Notes under the pieces: generated by a model
What the model saw: only the letters and a program-made list of their open reading frames with translations
Databases searched by the model: none
What the model was told of the DNA's origin: nothing
Assembly: GCA_016717285.1 (NCBI GenBank)
Contig: JADKFU010000005.1
Span: 232,501-296,500, forward strand
DNA: 64,000 nt
Origin: Chitinophagaceae bacterium
GTDB lineage: Bacteria; Bacteroidota; Bacteroidia; Chitinophagales; UBA10324
Direction of reading: 5' to 3'
Made by a program: the position numbers and the translations under genes
Shown: in pieces, positions 1 to 8,393 of the stretch
How the letters are laid out: each line of letters begins with the position of its first letter
Position numbering within the stretch: the first letter of the stretch is position 1

Positions 1-2
1 GG

Positions 3-188
3 GGCGTGCCCGGAATGTTCTTGTCTATTCCATTGACAGCAATACTGAAAGTTATATTTGACCGTGTTGATTCGCTTAAAGCCTGGGGAATCTTATTAGG
101 TGATAATATTCCTTCGCCGGGTAAACAGATATTTAAGTTTAAGCTTCCGAAAAAGAAAGCAGAAACTTCTTTACTGAAACAAAAGTAA
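3..188 (+). CDS. AI-2E family transporter (PerM-like), C-terminal end only
   Basis: The reading frame is open from the window edge and stops at 188, so only about the last 61 residues of the protein are present. The visible part has the proline-containing PGMFLSIPLTAILKVIFD segment followed by a short soluble Lys-rich tail. This resembles the last membrane helix and tail of the AI-2E/PerM (former UPF0118) family of inner-membrane transporters, which have about eight helices in roughly 350 residues. The GTG at position 6 is an internal codon and not a real start. The substrate cannot be told from this fragment; members export autoinducers or ions, or have no known cargo. Confidence 0.65.
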   Translation, partial: GVPGMFLSIPLTAILKVIFDRVDSLKAWGILLGDNIPSPGKQIFKFKLPKKKAETSLLKQK

Positions 189-365
189 GCTGACAGTGAT
201 CTCAGATGTTTTGATAAGAAGACAAATTTAATGCTGCTGCACTCTGTGATCTGAAAGCTGGACCTGAATGCTTTAATTCAAAAATGCAGTGCTTTTAACC
301 TCCCCGGAACTACGAAGGTTTACAAACAATTATTATTTTAAAGCGATTGACAAAGCGTAGGATTT

Positions 366-2030
366 TTATTTCTTAGCTAAGCGGGATTTTGCATGTGGCA
401 AATCCGCGTTAGCGGGTTTGTTTAACTTTTCTTCCTCAAGACCAATAGAAGATTTAAACCCGCTGAAGGTGAGATTCCAGGAATAATTGATAATGTTTCG
501 TTCAGGATCACGTGTGTAGTCAATTTTTCCAACACGCAGCACATCATTCTTAGGATTCTCCTGAACCAAAATGATTTCGTTTGCAATAAAATTTTTCAAC
601 CCGTTAACAACTTCACTGCTGTTTTTATCTTCCAATGATTTCACTTCGAGATCTGAATAAACAAATGTCATTTGTCCGGTTCCTTTTACATTGTCAGCAG
701 CGCACCACATCTGCATACGTTTCGCATTGCCTTTGCTAATTTCCATGGGAGCAAAATTCTTGATCATGGGATTGAGAATCTTCATGTCATAGCTTTCCAT
801 ATTCATGGAAGTGAAAAATTTATTTTCTGCAAGAAGAAAGGAGACATGTGTTCCTACGGTCGCCTGATTCATCAACAATCCTGTACCCTCCACCTGCATC
901 GTGTCACTTTTTTCCATTTCAACATTCGAAATTCCTGTTGCGGATCCTTTTATTTTGGAGATGTTTAATGAACCACTTTCAGTTGCTCCTTCTGCCAGCT
1001 CTTCGTAAGTGATATCTCCGTCAGCGAGGATAATTTCTCTTATGGTCAGCGGAAAAGACAAGTCAAGTAACATTTCGCGTGGCAAAGGTTTAACGCCGGG
1101 AGCACGCGCGATATTTTTATCCCGATAGTCATGAAGAATAAAAGAACCTATTTCAATCTGATCAAGCAAAACCGATCCAAGTAATATGATATCGGTAAAG
1201 GCGGCGGAATGAATTTTTAAATCAATCAACTTTAGTTGTACGCAATCTGACTGATGTCCAAGTTGTGTGGCAAATTTTTCTTTCTTAACCGATGGATGAA
1301 GTAAAATGGAATCGACAGTAAGTATGTTGTTTTTACCGGATAAGCGAAGTGCCGGGACCTGGAAAGCATAGAGTCCTTTGAGAAAATGACCCTGGATGCC
1401 GTTAATGGAAGCGTTCATTTCACCTGCATTAAACCTTTTTTCTGATCTGATAAGTGTGGAGTCGATAAGGATGTCATGGAGCTCATAATTCACATCACGA
1501 ATCGTTAGCAGCAGATCGGTGGTATCCTTTGATGATACTTTTATTTCCCCGTGTTCAATCCTGAAAGTGCCAAGCTTAAAATCTGTCAGACCATTTTGAT
1601 GTAGGGTTGTGTACAAATTAATCTCCTTGGTACTATCCTTCTTAACCTGTGTTGTATCAAAATTGGAAAGGTGGACGTACGGATGCTCAATGGTTACGTG
1701 GCTTGCGGATAAAGATTTATTGCTGAGGTATTTGAAAAAATTGATTCCGGAAAGTGTGATAGAAGCGGCACGAATGTTTATGTTGTTTGTTCCTGAATCA
1801 CTTTTTGAATCAATTAATATATCTGTAGCGCAAACGGAAGCTGTCAGCAGATTTACATATAAGGCACCATACTCAATTTTATAGGGAAGAGAATCATTTT
1901 CTACGATTGCTTTGTCTATCGTTTTCCGCAGATAAACTCCTGAACCAATGCTAATGAAGGTTGCAATTAAAGCTAAAGCGGCTGAAACATATATAAATAT
2001 ATTTAATGCTTTGTAATTTGAGTATTTCAT
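366..2030 (-). CDS. AsmA/DUF748-like membrane-anchored protein
   Basis: The product is 554 residues. It has one N-terminal membrane segment (about residues 10-32) followed by a long periplasmic region rich in beta strands, with repeated short hydrophobic/polar alternation and phrases such as ASITLSGINFFKYL and LSASHVTIEHPYVHL. This layout is typical of AsmA-like and DUF748 proteins, which form elongated beta-rich structures at the envelope and are linked to outer-membrane lipid homeostasis. No enzymatic motif is visible. It starts at the first ATG after a short AT-rich leader. It is read alone, with the barrel protein gene upstream on the same strand. The family call is by style of sequence, not by a diagnostic motif. 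Confidence 0.5.
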   Translation of the reverse strand: MKYSNYKALNIFIYVSAALALIATFISIGSGVYLRKTIDKAIVENDSLPYKIEYGALYVNLLTASVCATDILIDSKSDSGTNNINIRAASITLSGINFFKYLSNKSLSASHVTIEHPYVHLSNFDTTQVKKDSTKEINLYTTLHQNGLTDFKLGTFRIEHGEIKVSSKDTTDLLLTIRDVNYELHDILIDSTLIRSEKRFNAGEMNASINGIQGHFLKGLYAFQVPALRLSGKNNILTVDSILLHPSVKKEKFATQLGHQSDCVQLKLIDLKIHSAAFTDIILLGSVLLDQIEIGSFILHDYRDKNIARAPGVKPLPREMLLDLSFPLTIREIILADGDITYEELAEGATESGSLNISKIKGSATGISNVEMEKSDTMQVEGTGLLMNQATVGTHVSFLLAENKFFTSMNMESYDMKILNPMIKNFAPMEISKGNAKRMQMWCAADNVKGTGQMTFVYSDLEVKSLEDKNSSEVVNGLKNFIANEIILVQENPKNDVLRVGKIDYTRDPERNIINYSWNLTFSGFKSSIGLEEEKLNKPANADLPHAKSRLAKK

Positions 2031-2108
2031 AGTTTAAGAGGGAAAATATAACTGCGGGAAGGAACATGTCAAACCTTAATCCTGTTCCTTTCCCACAGTG
2101 AAATGAAA

Positions 2109-2780
2109 CTAGAATTTGAATTTAACCCCTGCATAAACTGCATAGGTCATCAAATGAGACCTGTCAAGTAAATAATACTGATCCGTGGTAATGGACTTGC
2201 TTTGATCGCTGACATCCACCAGACCAATTACGCCCCGATAACCTATGTCAATTGAAAAATTGGGGACAATGCTAAAATCAAGTCCCGCACCGTAAGCAAT
2301 TCCAATGTCAGCGGGCTTTGCAGCAAAAACAGCTGTTATAGTATCGCCTTCCGCTGACCCTGTTGCGTCGAATGATGATCCTGCCAGTATGCCAAACTGA
2401 GGTCCTACAGCAAAGTTAAGATTGACTGGACTACTGCTATTGGTATTGAGTACAAGCAGCAAAGGAATATTCACGTAATTAAGCGTAATTCTCCTGTTCA
2501 CATTCATGTTGTCGACGTAATCCTGGGCGAGCGGCGAATAAAGCAATTCTCCTTGCAATCCTACGTGATCTGTCAGATTAATCCCGAGCAGCCCTCCGAA
2601 TCCATATCCGATAACCGCCTGTGTTTTATAAAGATCACCATTTGATTGCGAAACCTTAAAATCTGAAATCGTAGGCATGAACCTGGCGCCCAGGTAAAAT
2701 TTACCCGGAACCTGTGCATTACTTTTGAAAAAGGTAAAACTCATGAGTATTACCAGTACACTTATTGTTATCCGTTTCAT
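2109..2780 (-). CDS. outer-membrane beta-barrel protein (PorT-like fold)
   Basis: This 223-residue protein has a signal peptide ending near the Ala-Gln at residue 23, then alternating amphipathic strands (for example GYGFGGLLGINLTDHVG and NFSIDIGYRGVIGL), and ends in a C-terminal strand with terminal Phe (AVYAGVKFKF). This is the pattern of the small 8-10-stranded outer membrane barrel family found in many copies in Bacteroidota. The C-terminal aromatic residue is the usual signal for the BAM insertion machinery. Its ligand or role is unknown. The 78-nt gap to the AsmA-like gene downstream allows co-transcription. Confidence 0.75.
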   Translation of the reverse strand: MKRITISVLVILMSFTFFKSNAQVPGKFYLGARFMPTISDFKVSQSNGDLYKTQAVIGYGFGGLLGINLTDHVGLQGELLYSPLAQDYVDNMNVNRRITLNYVNIPLLLVLNTNSSSPVNLNFAVGPQFGILAGSSFDATGSAEGDTITAVFAAKPADIGIAYGAGLDFSIVPNFSIDIGYRGVIGLVDVSDQSKSITTDQYYLLDRSHLMTYAVYAGVKFKF

Positions 2781-2965
2781 AGCTATTTATTTTGTGAACA
2801 AATATTGATTGGACATTCAGAAAAAATCATTCCTCAATTGCCTGTTGTTTCGTTTATGCAATAAATAATAGTGGAATGAGCATTGATATCTACACAATGG
2901 GAATAAGCATGCTCGAAAATTATTTTTATTTTGATAAACAAGATAATTTCCAAGCTTCTTTTAAA

Positions 2966-3007
2966 TTAAAAATCCACTGCTGAACCAGGCCGGCAGTGGA
3001 TTTTTTT
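2966..3007 (-). terminator. Rho-independent terminator after the DUF1328 gene
   Basis: Arms at 2971-2980 and 2993-3002 (AATCCACTGC/GCAGTGGATT) are extended by flanking A/T pairs and close over a 12-nt loop. Read on the minus strand, the stem is followed by a T-rich run (TTTTTAATTTAA). It lies 12 nt after the stop of the small gene at 3019-3189. Confidence 0.75.
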
Positions 3008-3018
3008 GATTTTGTTCG

Positions 3019-3189
3019 TTATCTCTTTTTAAAAAGCATGCTCCCGAAAAGCAATGTTCCCAGAAACAAAACGATAAAGATAAAGAACAGAATTTTTGCA
3101 ATGGAAGCAGCACCTGCTTCAATACCTGTGAATCCGAAGATGCCGGCAACAATTGCAATAACAAGAAAAATAGCGGCCCATTTTAGCAT
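3019..3189 (-). CDS. DUF1328/YtjA-type small membrane protein
   Basis: This is a 56-residue ORF starting MLKWAAIFLVIAIVAGIFGF. It has two hydrophobic helices (about 4-22 and 29-52) split by the GIEAGAAS turn, and ends in a basic FKKR tail. The first half, with the FGFTGIEAGAASIAKILF stretch, fits the DUF1328 (YtjA) family of about 55-residue inner-membrane proteins, often found next to stress genes. It is followed within 12 nt by a strong terminator. Upstream is the YihY-like gene on the same strand, whose stop is 82 nt away. Function in the family is unknown; a role in envelope stress is inferred from neighbours only. Confidence 0.85.
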   Translation of the reverse strand: MLKWAAIFLVIAIVAGIFGFTGIEAGAASIAKILFFIFIVLFLGTLLFGSMLFKKR

Positions 3190-3271
3190 AGTAGTAAGTT
3201 TTGGAATTGATAAATAAAAATAATGCCACGGCTCAAACAGAGGGATGCAAGCTCCCTAACACGCAGTGGTA

Positions 3272-4255
3272 TCAGCTTTTAAGTTTGATTTTTCCTTCAG
3301 GATCTTTCATGGCTCCCTCCGCCGGAATAATTTTTTTTCCATCCATCAGTTTGGATTGCCTGGTAAATTCTGCACCAAAGAAAAAAATCATGCAGGAGTA
3401 GGAAATCCATAACATGATCAGTATCACTGAACCTGCCGCGCCATACGTGCTTGTTGGATTGGCCTTCGCGAAATATAGACCAAGCGCTAATTTACCAATG
3501 GAAAAAAGTGCAGCGGTTAATATGGCGCCCCAAACAACTTCATTCCATTGAATCTTAGCGTCGGGTATGTATTTATAAATCAACGCAAATAATAAACTGA
3601 TGATGGCAAATGAAATCAAAAAATTTAATGCCTGCAGTATCACAATGGTTAAGTCCGGCAATTGTTGTTGCAACCATTGGCCAAGAGCAGAAATTATTGC
3701 TGTTATTACGAGTGAAATAATCAGTAGAAAGCCAATCGACAATATCATTCCGAAGGAGAGCAGACGCGTTCTTACAAATTGAAGAAAAGCCTTTTTCTTC
3801 GGCGCTGGTTTCACTTCCCAGATCATGTTGAGTGTTTTTTGCAACTGAACAAATACACCTGTTGCACCCGCGAGCAGTGTGATCACAGCTATTATGGTTG
3901 CCCATATTGATTTGTTGCCAATGGACGCGTTCGCAATCATTTCCTCTATCTGTTTTGCGGTGTCAGCTCCCATCATATCTCTAATCTGCCTCGACAATTG
4001 TCCGGTTACCGCTTCTTTTCCGAAAATAAATCCGGCAACAGCAACTACAATCACCAGCAACGCTGGAAGCGAGAAGATCGCATAATAGGCAATGATCGCG
4101 CTTTCACGGAATGGATCTCTTTCATTCCATGCTTTAAAAGTTTTTTTAAGAAGATCCCATGTGGAAGGTATATGATGAAAGAATTGGGATAAACGGTTTT
4201 TTTTCACCTTATTTTCTGTGTTAACTGGTGATTCGAGATTGCTGGCTGCTTCCAT
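3272..4255 (-). CDS. YihY/virulence factor BrkB family membrane protein
   Basis: The 327-residue inner-membrane protein has about six hydrophobic helices. Family landmarks are visible: the SAIIAYYAIFSLPALLVIV first helix, the MIWEVKPAPKK motif, and the C-terminal SYSCMIFFFGAEFTR helix. Members were once called RNase BN in error; today they are regarded as membrane proteins of unclear transport role. The Lys/Pro/Glu-rich tail (about residue 305 on) is typical of stress-cluster copies. A second paralogue lies at 10106-11017. The start is the ATG giving MEAASNLES, with a cytoplasmic N-terminus of about 40 residues. Confidence 0.85.
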   Translation of the reverse strand: MEAASNLESPVNTENKVKKNRLSQFFHHIPSTWDLLKKTFKAWNERDPFRESAIIAYYAIFSLPALLVIVVAVAGFIFGKEAVTGQLSRQIRDMMGADTAKQIEEMIANASIGNKSIWATIIAVITLLAGATGVFVQLQKTLNMIWEVKPAPKKKAFLQFVRTRLLSFGMILSIGFLLIISLVITAIISALGQWLQQQLPDLTIVILQALNFLISFAIISLLFALIYKYIPDAKIQWNEVVWGAILTAALFSIGKLALGLYFAKANPTSTYGAAGSVILIMLWISYSCMIFFFGAEFTRQSKLMDGKKIIPAEGAMKDPEGKIKLKS

Positions 4256-4478
4256 ACTATAATTGTGTGAAATGGTTAATCTGCAAATCCAATGCTGATT
4301 GTTTAAGTCGTTTCAGATATTAAATTTTATCAAGTACGAGCACAGAAACGTAGAATTCATTACTCATATGTGTAGCACTTTTTACAATATCAACAAATTG
4401 AAACGGCTGTACCGCTTAACATCAGTTGGCATAATTTTTAAAACAGGCAGCAAATCTTTTAACCAAAAAAAATATACC

Positions 4479-5051
4479 ATGGAAAAGAAAGAGATAAAAA
4501 AAAGTGCGCCTTCTGCGCTAAAGAAGAAAGCAGAAGATCAGGATGCCACAATGGATCAGCACACCGAATTGAAAGATTTTTTTACGGATGAATTGAAAGA
4601 CATTTATTGGGCTGAAAAACACCTCGTTAAAACACTTCCTAAAATGCAAAAGGCAGCAACGACTGATGAATTGAAGCAGGCATTTGAAGACCATCTGGAA
4701 GTTACCCGTGGTCATGTCACTCGTTTGGAGCAGGTATTTGAAATGATTGGGGAAAAGGCACAGGCGAAAAAATGTGATGCTATGGAAGGACTAACAAAAG
4801 AGGGAGAAAGCATCATTGAAGACACTGATGCCGGAACAATGACGAGGGACGTAGGACTCATCATGGCAGCGCAAAAAGTAGAACACTATGAAATTGCCAC
4901 GTATGGTGGTTTGGCGCAGTTAGCAAAAACGCTCGGACTTAACGAAGAAGCTTCTGTACTGGAAGAAACACTGAATGAAGAAAAGGAAGCGGATAAATTA
5001 TTGACTGAAATTGCAGAAGAAGGCATAAATGTGGAAGCTGCGGAAGAATAA
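4479..5051 (+). CDS. YciE/YciF ferritin-like protein (DUF892)
   Basis: The ATG at 4479 (MEKKEIKKSAPSALKKK) gives 190 residues: a Lys-rich disordered head of about 25 residues followed by a four-helix ferritin-like bundle. Motifs are LKDFFTDELKDIYWAEKHL, FEDHLEVTRGHVTRLEQVF and KVEHYEIATYGGL. The Glu and His residues of the E/H..E motifs on the helices are the likely di-iron ligands. DUF892 proteins (E. coli YciE/YciF) are induced under general and osmotic stress. The reading frame stays open for 60 codons upstream, but that stretch does not resemble the family and is AT-rich leader, so the later ATG was chosen. It is divergent from the YihY gene. Confidence 0.85.
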   Translation: MEKKEIKKSAPSALKKKAEDQDATMDQHTELKDFFTDELKDIYWAEKHLVKTLPKMQKAATTDELKQAFEDHLEVTRGHVTRLEQVFEMIGEKAQAKKCDAMEGLTKEGESIIEDTDAGTMTRDVGLIMAAQKVEHYEIATYGGLAQLAKTLGLNEEASVLEETLNEEKEADKLLTEIAEEGINVEAAEE

Positions 5052-5193
5052 AGGATTGCAGCATGGCCGGATCTTTTTTCTCGGGAACGGGTTTTGAAAA
5101 AGTAATTGGCAAAAACCGGTGGTGAATTAAAGGACGCAGTTATTTTCAAATCCCGTTCTTGATTTATTGAAAAGCAGTGATAAAAACCTATTG

Positions 5194-5608
5194 ATGAATC
5201 TAAAATCCGGCTATCCATTCTGGTTGATAAAAAGTGGCTTGCCTTTCAATTATCGTCAACTAAAAAAATCCATTTGTGCCGATATCGCAATTCTCGGAGG
5301 TGGCATATCCGGAGCACTGGTTGCATATGAGCTGGTGCAAAAAGGAATCGATTGCATTGTTGTCGATAAGTATACAATTTCCTCACCTGACCTTTGAACC
5401 TGAATTTAACTGGACAGGAACGTTTGGTGTTACGAGGGATGGCTTACCTTATGTGGGGGCCTGTCACAAGATGCCGAATGCTTATTTCTGCCTTGGGTTT
5501 GGTGGAAACGGTATTGTTTTCTCCCAAATTGGTGCGGAAATTATTGCTGATATCTTCCTGAAGAAACCCAATAAAAACGCGGATATTTTTTCGTTTAACA
5601 GGCATTAA
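5194..5608 (+). pseudogene. Decayed FAD-dependent (DAO-type) oxidoreductase, internal deletion and frameshift
   Basis: The first frame encodes an N-terminal Rossmann start with the dinucleotide-binding motif ADIAILGGGISGALVAYEL and the acidic end of the second strand (IVVDK), stopping at 5397. From about 5380 a second frame carries a typical C-terminal end of the same family: TGTFGVTRDGLPYVGACHKM, then FGGNGIVFSQIGAEIIAD. A complete DAO oxidoreductase has about 370-400 residues, so some 250-300 central residues (substrate domain) are missing and the two ends are out of frame. It is probably non-functional. It sits between the ferritin-like and iron-permease genes. Confidence 0.8.
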
Positions 5609-5619
5609 ATATTTCTTCG

Positions 5620-6102
5620 ATGAAAAAGAAAGTAAAAAAGACCTCGAGATTCTTTGACCATCTTGCAACCACGATAACTAAAATAACAGGACGACCCGGT
5701 GCATTTCTTACAGCCGCCGGGCTGGCTATAGTATGGGGAATAACAGGTCCTTTTTTCGATTATTCCGACACGTGGCAGTTGGTGATCAACACCAGTACTA
5801 CGATCATCACTTTTTTAATGGTTTTTATCATTCAGCAATCTCAGAATAAAGACACAATGGCCCTGCAACTTAAATTAAACGAAGTGATTGCTGCGAACGG
5901 GCATGCAAGCAATCGACTGATTGATGTGGAAGACCTGACAGAAGAAGAATTGCAGGTATTGAAAAAATATTACGTGAAATTATCGCGGTTGGCTGAAAAT
6001 GAAATTAACCTGCATCAAACGCATTCAATGGATGAAGCGGAGAATAATCATGTACAAAAAAAAGCAAAACAATCCCCAAAACGACGCAGCTTCAATCAAT
6101 AG
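5620..6102 (+). CDS. low affinity iron permease family protein
   Basis: The 160-residue protein has two membrane helices: GAFLTAAGLAIVWGITGPF at about residues 28-47 and LVINTSTTIITFLMVFIIQ at about 54-73. The second is followed by the family signature QQSQNKDTMALQLKLNE and a Lys-rich cytoplasmic tail. This matches the small bacterial relatives of fungal Fet4. In bacteria the transport role is not proven, so iron is a family label only. It begins 11 nt after the pseudogene and ends with a long hydrophilic tail. Co-location with stress genes is common in Bacteroidota and Proteobacteria. Confidence 0.85.
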   Translation: MKKKVKKTSRFFDHLATTITKITGRPGAFLTAAGLAIVWGITGPFFDYSDTWQLVINTSTTIITFLMVFIIQQSQNKDTMALQLKLNEVIAANGHASNRLIDVEDLTEEELQVLKKYYVKLSRLAENEINLHQTHSMDEAENNHVQKKAKQSPKRRSFNQ

Positions 6103-6200
6103 CAGTACGATTTTCCAGAGGCAAACTGCTGATTTTTATACTTTGGTTTTATTGTGAAATATGCAAGAAACTATGGTTATATTGCCTTCAAAACCACCAA

Positions 6201-6665
6201 ATGTCAAGTGCAACGAATTCTATCCATATTCTTTTCGCGGATGATGATAGTGATGACTATGAGTTTTTTAAAGAATCTATTATTGCGGCGGGAATTAAAG
6301 TTCAGCTCGACAATGTTGAAGATGGTGAAAAGTTAATGCAATACATTTTAAAAGTCGAGCAACCTCCACCACCTGATATTATATTCATGGATATTAATAT
6401 GCCATTTAAAAACGGCAAACAATGTTTGCAAGAAATAAGAGAGAATAAGAGATTCGATCATGTACCCATCATTATGTTTTCAACTTCCGACAACCCTAAG
6501 GATATAGAAGATACTTTTTTGAAAGGTGCCAACTTATACATTTCAAAAATGATTTTCTTCGGTGCCGAACAGGAAGTGTTGCAATACCTGTTTGCAGAAA
6601 ACTGGAAAGAAAAGCTGGTGAATATCCCGAAAGAAAGATTCGTGATAAAAAAGCCTTTTAAGTAG
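6201..6665 (+). CDS. stand-alone response regulator (CheY/Rcp1-like REC domain)
   Basis: The 154-residue product is a single receiver domain. The acidic cluster is FADDDSDD (about residues 13-19), the phospho-acceptor is Asp64 in IIFMDINMPFKNG, the conserved Thr/Ser is in IIMFSTSDN, and the Lys is in LYISKM. There is no output domain. The extended spacing (VEQPPPPD before the Asp strand) is characteristic of Rcp1-type regulators that serve phytochrome-like or hybrid kinases. No cognate kinase gene is adjacent, so it is an orphan in this window. The ATG at 6201 fits the beginning of the fold. Confidence 0.85.
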   Translation: MSSATNSIHILFADDDSDDYEFFKESIIAAGIKVQLDNVEDGEKLMQYILKVEQPPPPDIIFMDINMPFKNGKQCLQEIRENKRFDHVPIIMFSTSDNPKDIEDTFLKGANLYISKMIFFGAEQEVLQYLFAENWKEKLVNIPKERFVIKKPFK

Positions 6666-6690
6666 AAGACTATTTATTAAGAAACGGAGC

Positions 6691-6858
6691 CTATTGTTGT
6701 TGACCTATTTTTTTCTTTCCTGCACTCTCTTTGTAAATTCCGCAAACATACTTTAGTCTTTTATGTCCGCAGAAACTATATGTGAGCGTCTTTTCCGGTT
6801 GTGCCCTTGGATTGAACAGTGTATAGGAATTTGAGAAATAATCTTCCCGTTTCCCCAT
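6691..6858 (-). CDS. possible small hypothetical protein (55 aa)
   Basis: A minus-strand ORF starting MGKREDYFSNSYTLF has codon choice and residue mix like a real soluble protein (two Cys, many aromatics, basic C-terminus). It lies in an otherwise empty interval between the REC gene and the FMN-split-barrel gene. I do not recognise a family. No promoter or terminator stands out. It could be spurious, so the call is tentative. Confidence 0.3.
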   Translation of the reverse strand: MGKREDYFSNSYTLFNPRAQPEKTLTYSFCGHKRLKYVCGIYKESAGKKKIGQQQ

Positions 6859-6944
6859 GTTCAAAAGCGATCTAAACGCGATTTCCGTTGATGCGCTGCA
6901 TGGCACATTTTTATCTGTTGCCAGGGAAATAAAAAAACAGAACT

Positions 6945-7454
6945 ATGGAAAAAGAGCAAAATTCAGAATCAAAAGATCTTGAAAAGTTCCGCGAATTGTT
7001 GAAGGACATTCATTCCTGCATGATGATTACTACTTCGGTGGAAGGGGAGCTGAATGGGCGACCCATGGCGGCCACGGAAGTTGAACAGGATGGTACGCTG
7101 TGGTTTTTTACCCAGGATAATTCGAAGAAGGTGAGGGAAATTTCAAGAAATCAGAAAGTGCTGCTTACTTATGCCAGTAATGCAAAGAATTCATACGTCG
7201 TGATAAACGGTACTGCCGAAATTTCAGAAGACAAAGAAAAGATCAGGGAGCTTTGGAATCCTTTGTTTAAAGTTTGGTTTCCCGACGGTGCAGAAGATCC
7301 CAACATTGCGCTGGTAAAGGTGAGGCCGGTAAAAGTGGAATATTGGGATGGTAATTCGAGTAAGATCATTCTGGCAATTAACTTCCTGAAATCAATCGTA
7401 ACCGGTAAAAAGTTTGATGAAGGAGATCACAAATTGATAGTGCTCAACCAATAA
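6945..7454 (+). CDS. pyridoxamine 5'-phosphate oxidase-family / general stress FMN-binding protein
   Basis: This 169-residue split-barrel protein contains LLKDIHSCMMITT, NGRPMAATEVEQDGTLWFFTQDNSKK and VRPVKVEYWDG, the pattern of the YdaG/general stress protein 26 branch of the FMN-binding split-barrel superfamily. It is distinct from true PdxH, which is encoded at 14734. Members bind FMN or F420 weakly and are induced in stress, with unknown substrate. It starts at the ATG 6945 and ends just before a strong bidirectional terminator shared with the convergent DoxX gene. Confidence 0.85.
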   Translation: MEKEQNSESKDLEKFRELLKDIHSCMMITTSVEGELNGRPMAATEVEQDGTLWFFTQDNSKKVREISRNQKVLLTYASNAKNSYVVINGTAEISEDKEKIRELWNPLFKVWFPDGAEDPNIALVKVRPVKVEYWDGNSSKIILAINFLKSIVTGKKFDEGDHKLIVLNQ

Positions 7455-7462
7455 AAATCATT

Positions 7463-7501
7463 AAAACAAAAGGCATCAGAAGTTTGATGCCTTTTGTTTT
7501 T
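7463..7501. terminator. bidirectional Rho-independent terminator
   Basis: A perfect 16-bp stem (7463-7478 with 7485-7500) has a 6-nt loop. The core is AGGCATCA/TGATGCCT, flanked by A and T runs on both sides. It lies between the convergent genes ending at 7454 (+) and 7526 (-), so it can serve both. Confidence 0.9.
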
Positions 7502-7525
7502 ACAACGTTACAAAGGAGTTGTTTC

Positions 7526-8038
7526 TTAAAGAATGTTTGCTTCTTTGTCAAGAGGCGAAGCAGATGAAGCGCCTTTGTATTCTTCATCCGATTCATCAGT
7601 TAATCTTGATCGCTTGCTGTTAACCAGGTAATAATAAGCTGAGCCTCTTCCGGACCCGGTTAAAAAAAATAAAATCAGCAACAGCAACACGATGATAGAA
7701 AATAATAATTCACCTGCGGAAATGAATCCCGTGTTTGAATTGACAAAAATAATCGCCACCAGCAACAATGGAATGTCGATCAGGCAACTGATCCTGGTCG
7801 CAAGACCGATAACGATTAAAAATCCGGTTACCAGGTGCAGGATTGCGATTGCATGCGCCCAGACAATACCATCTGCAATACCGAACAAATCATTTAATAG
7901 CCGAACAAGAGAGGAGGTATCTGCTATAAACATAAATCCTTTTACCAATAAGCAAAGTCCCAATACTACCCGCAATGCATCCATCCACGGAGAATGATGT
8001 CGGTCACTCCATTTTTCTAAACTTTCCAATGATTTCAT
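7526..8038 (-). CDS. DoxX-family membrane protein
   Basis: The 170-residue protein has four predicted membrane helices (about residues 20-40, 61-82, 87-104, 108-127). The first carries the RVVLGLCLLVKGFMFIAD pattern and the middle helices the HLVTGFLIVIGLATRISC pattern, both characteristic of DoxX/SURF4-like proteins. The family includes components linked to sulfur oxidation and thiol redox, but most members are uncharacterised. The C-terminal 35 residues are hydrophilic (Ser/Asp/Glu-rich). It is the last gene of a minus-strand run (9312 to 7526) of small envelope genes. Confidence 0.8.
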   Translation of the reverse strand: MKSLESLEKWSDRHHSPWMDALRVVLGLCLLVKGFMFIADTSSLVRLLNDLFGIADGIVWAHAIAILHLVTGFLIVIGLATRISCLIDIPLLLVAIIFVNSNTGFISAGELLFSIIVLLLLILFFLTGSGRGSAYYYLVNSKRSRLTDESDEEYKGASSASPLDKEANIL

Positions 8039-8089
8039 ATTTCTTTTTATTTGTTTAAATGAATCGTCTTCTCCGCACCATCTTAATTA

Positions 8090-8329
8090 TTATTTTTTTT
8101 CCGCCTGTTTCAATTGTTGGTTGAAACGTTCATTTTCGTTTTCAGCATTTCTCAAAGGTTGGTTCCCGGTAGCTCCCTGTACTTCATTTTCATTTCTGTC
8201 TTCCGTACTTACATCGAATTCATTTTCCTGTGAAGTAGAATGCTCATTTTTTTCCTGTTCGTTCTTTTTGTGAGCAGCATCTCCGGTAGCATGTTCCTCT
8301 TTTGGATTCCTTTCTTTAACGTTTTTCAT
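8090..8329 (-). CDS. small highly charged, probably disordered protein
   Basis: The 79-residue product is made almost only of Glu, Asn, Lys, Gln, Asp, Thr and His. It has no Cys, no Trp, and hardly any hydrophobic residues (begins MKNVKERNPKEEHATGDAA). It has no signal peptide or membrane segment, so it is probably an intrinsically disordered cytoplasmic protein. Its position inside a run of stress-type genes and its hydrophilin-like composition suggest a desiccation or osmotic role, but that is inference. No homologous family is recognised. Confidence 0.6.
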   Translation of the reverse strand: MKNVKERNPKEEHATGDAAHKKNEQEKNEHSTSQENEFDVSTEDRNENEVQGATGNQPLRNAENENERFNQQLKQAEKK

Positions 8330-8393
8330 AGTTATGATTTATATAGTGTTTTCAATTTCAAAATGATGAGTAGGACTTACCACCGGATCAGAC

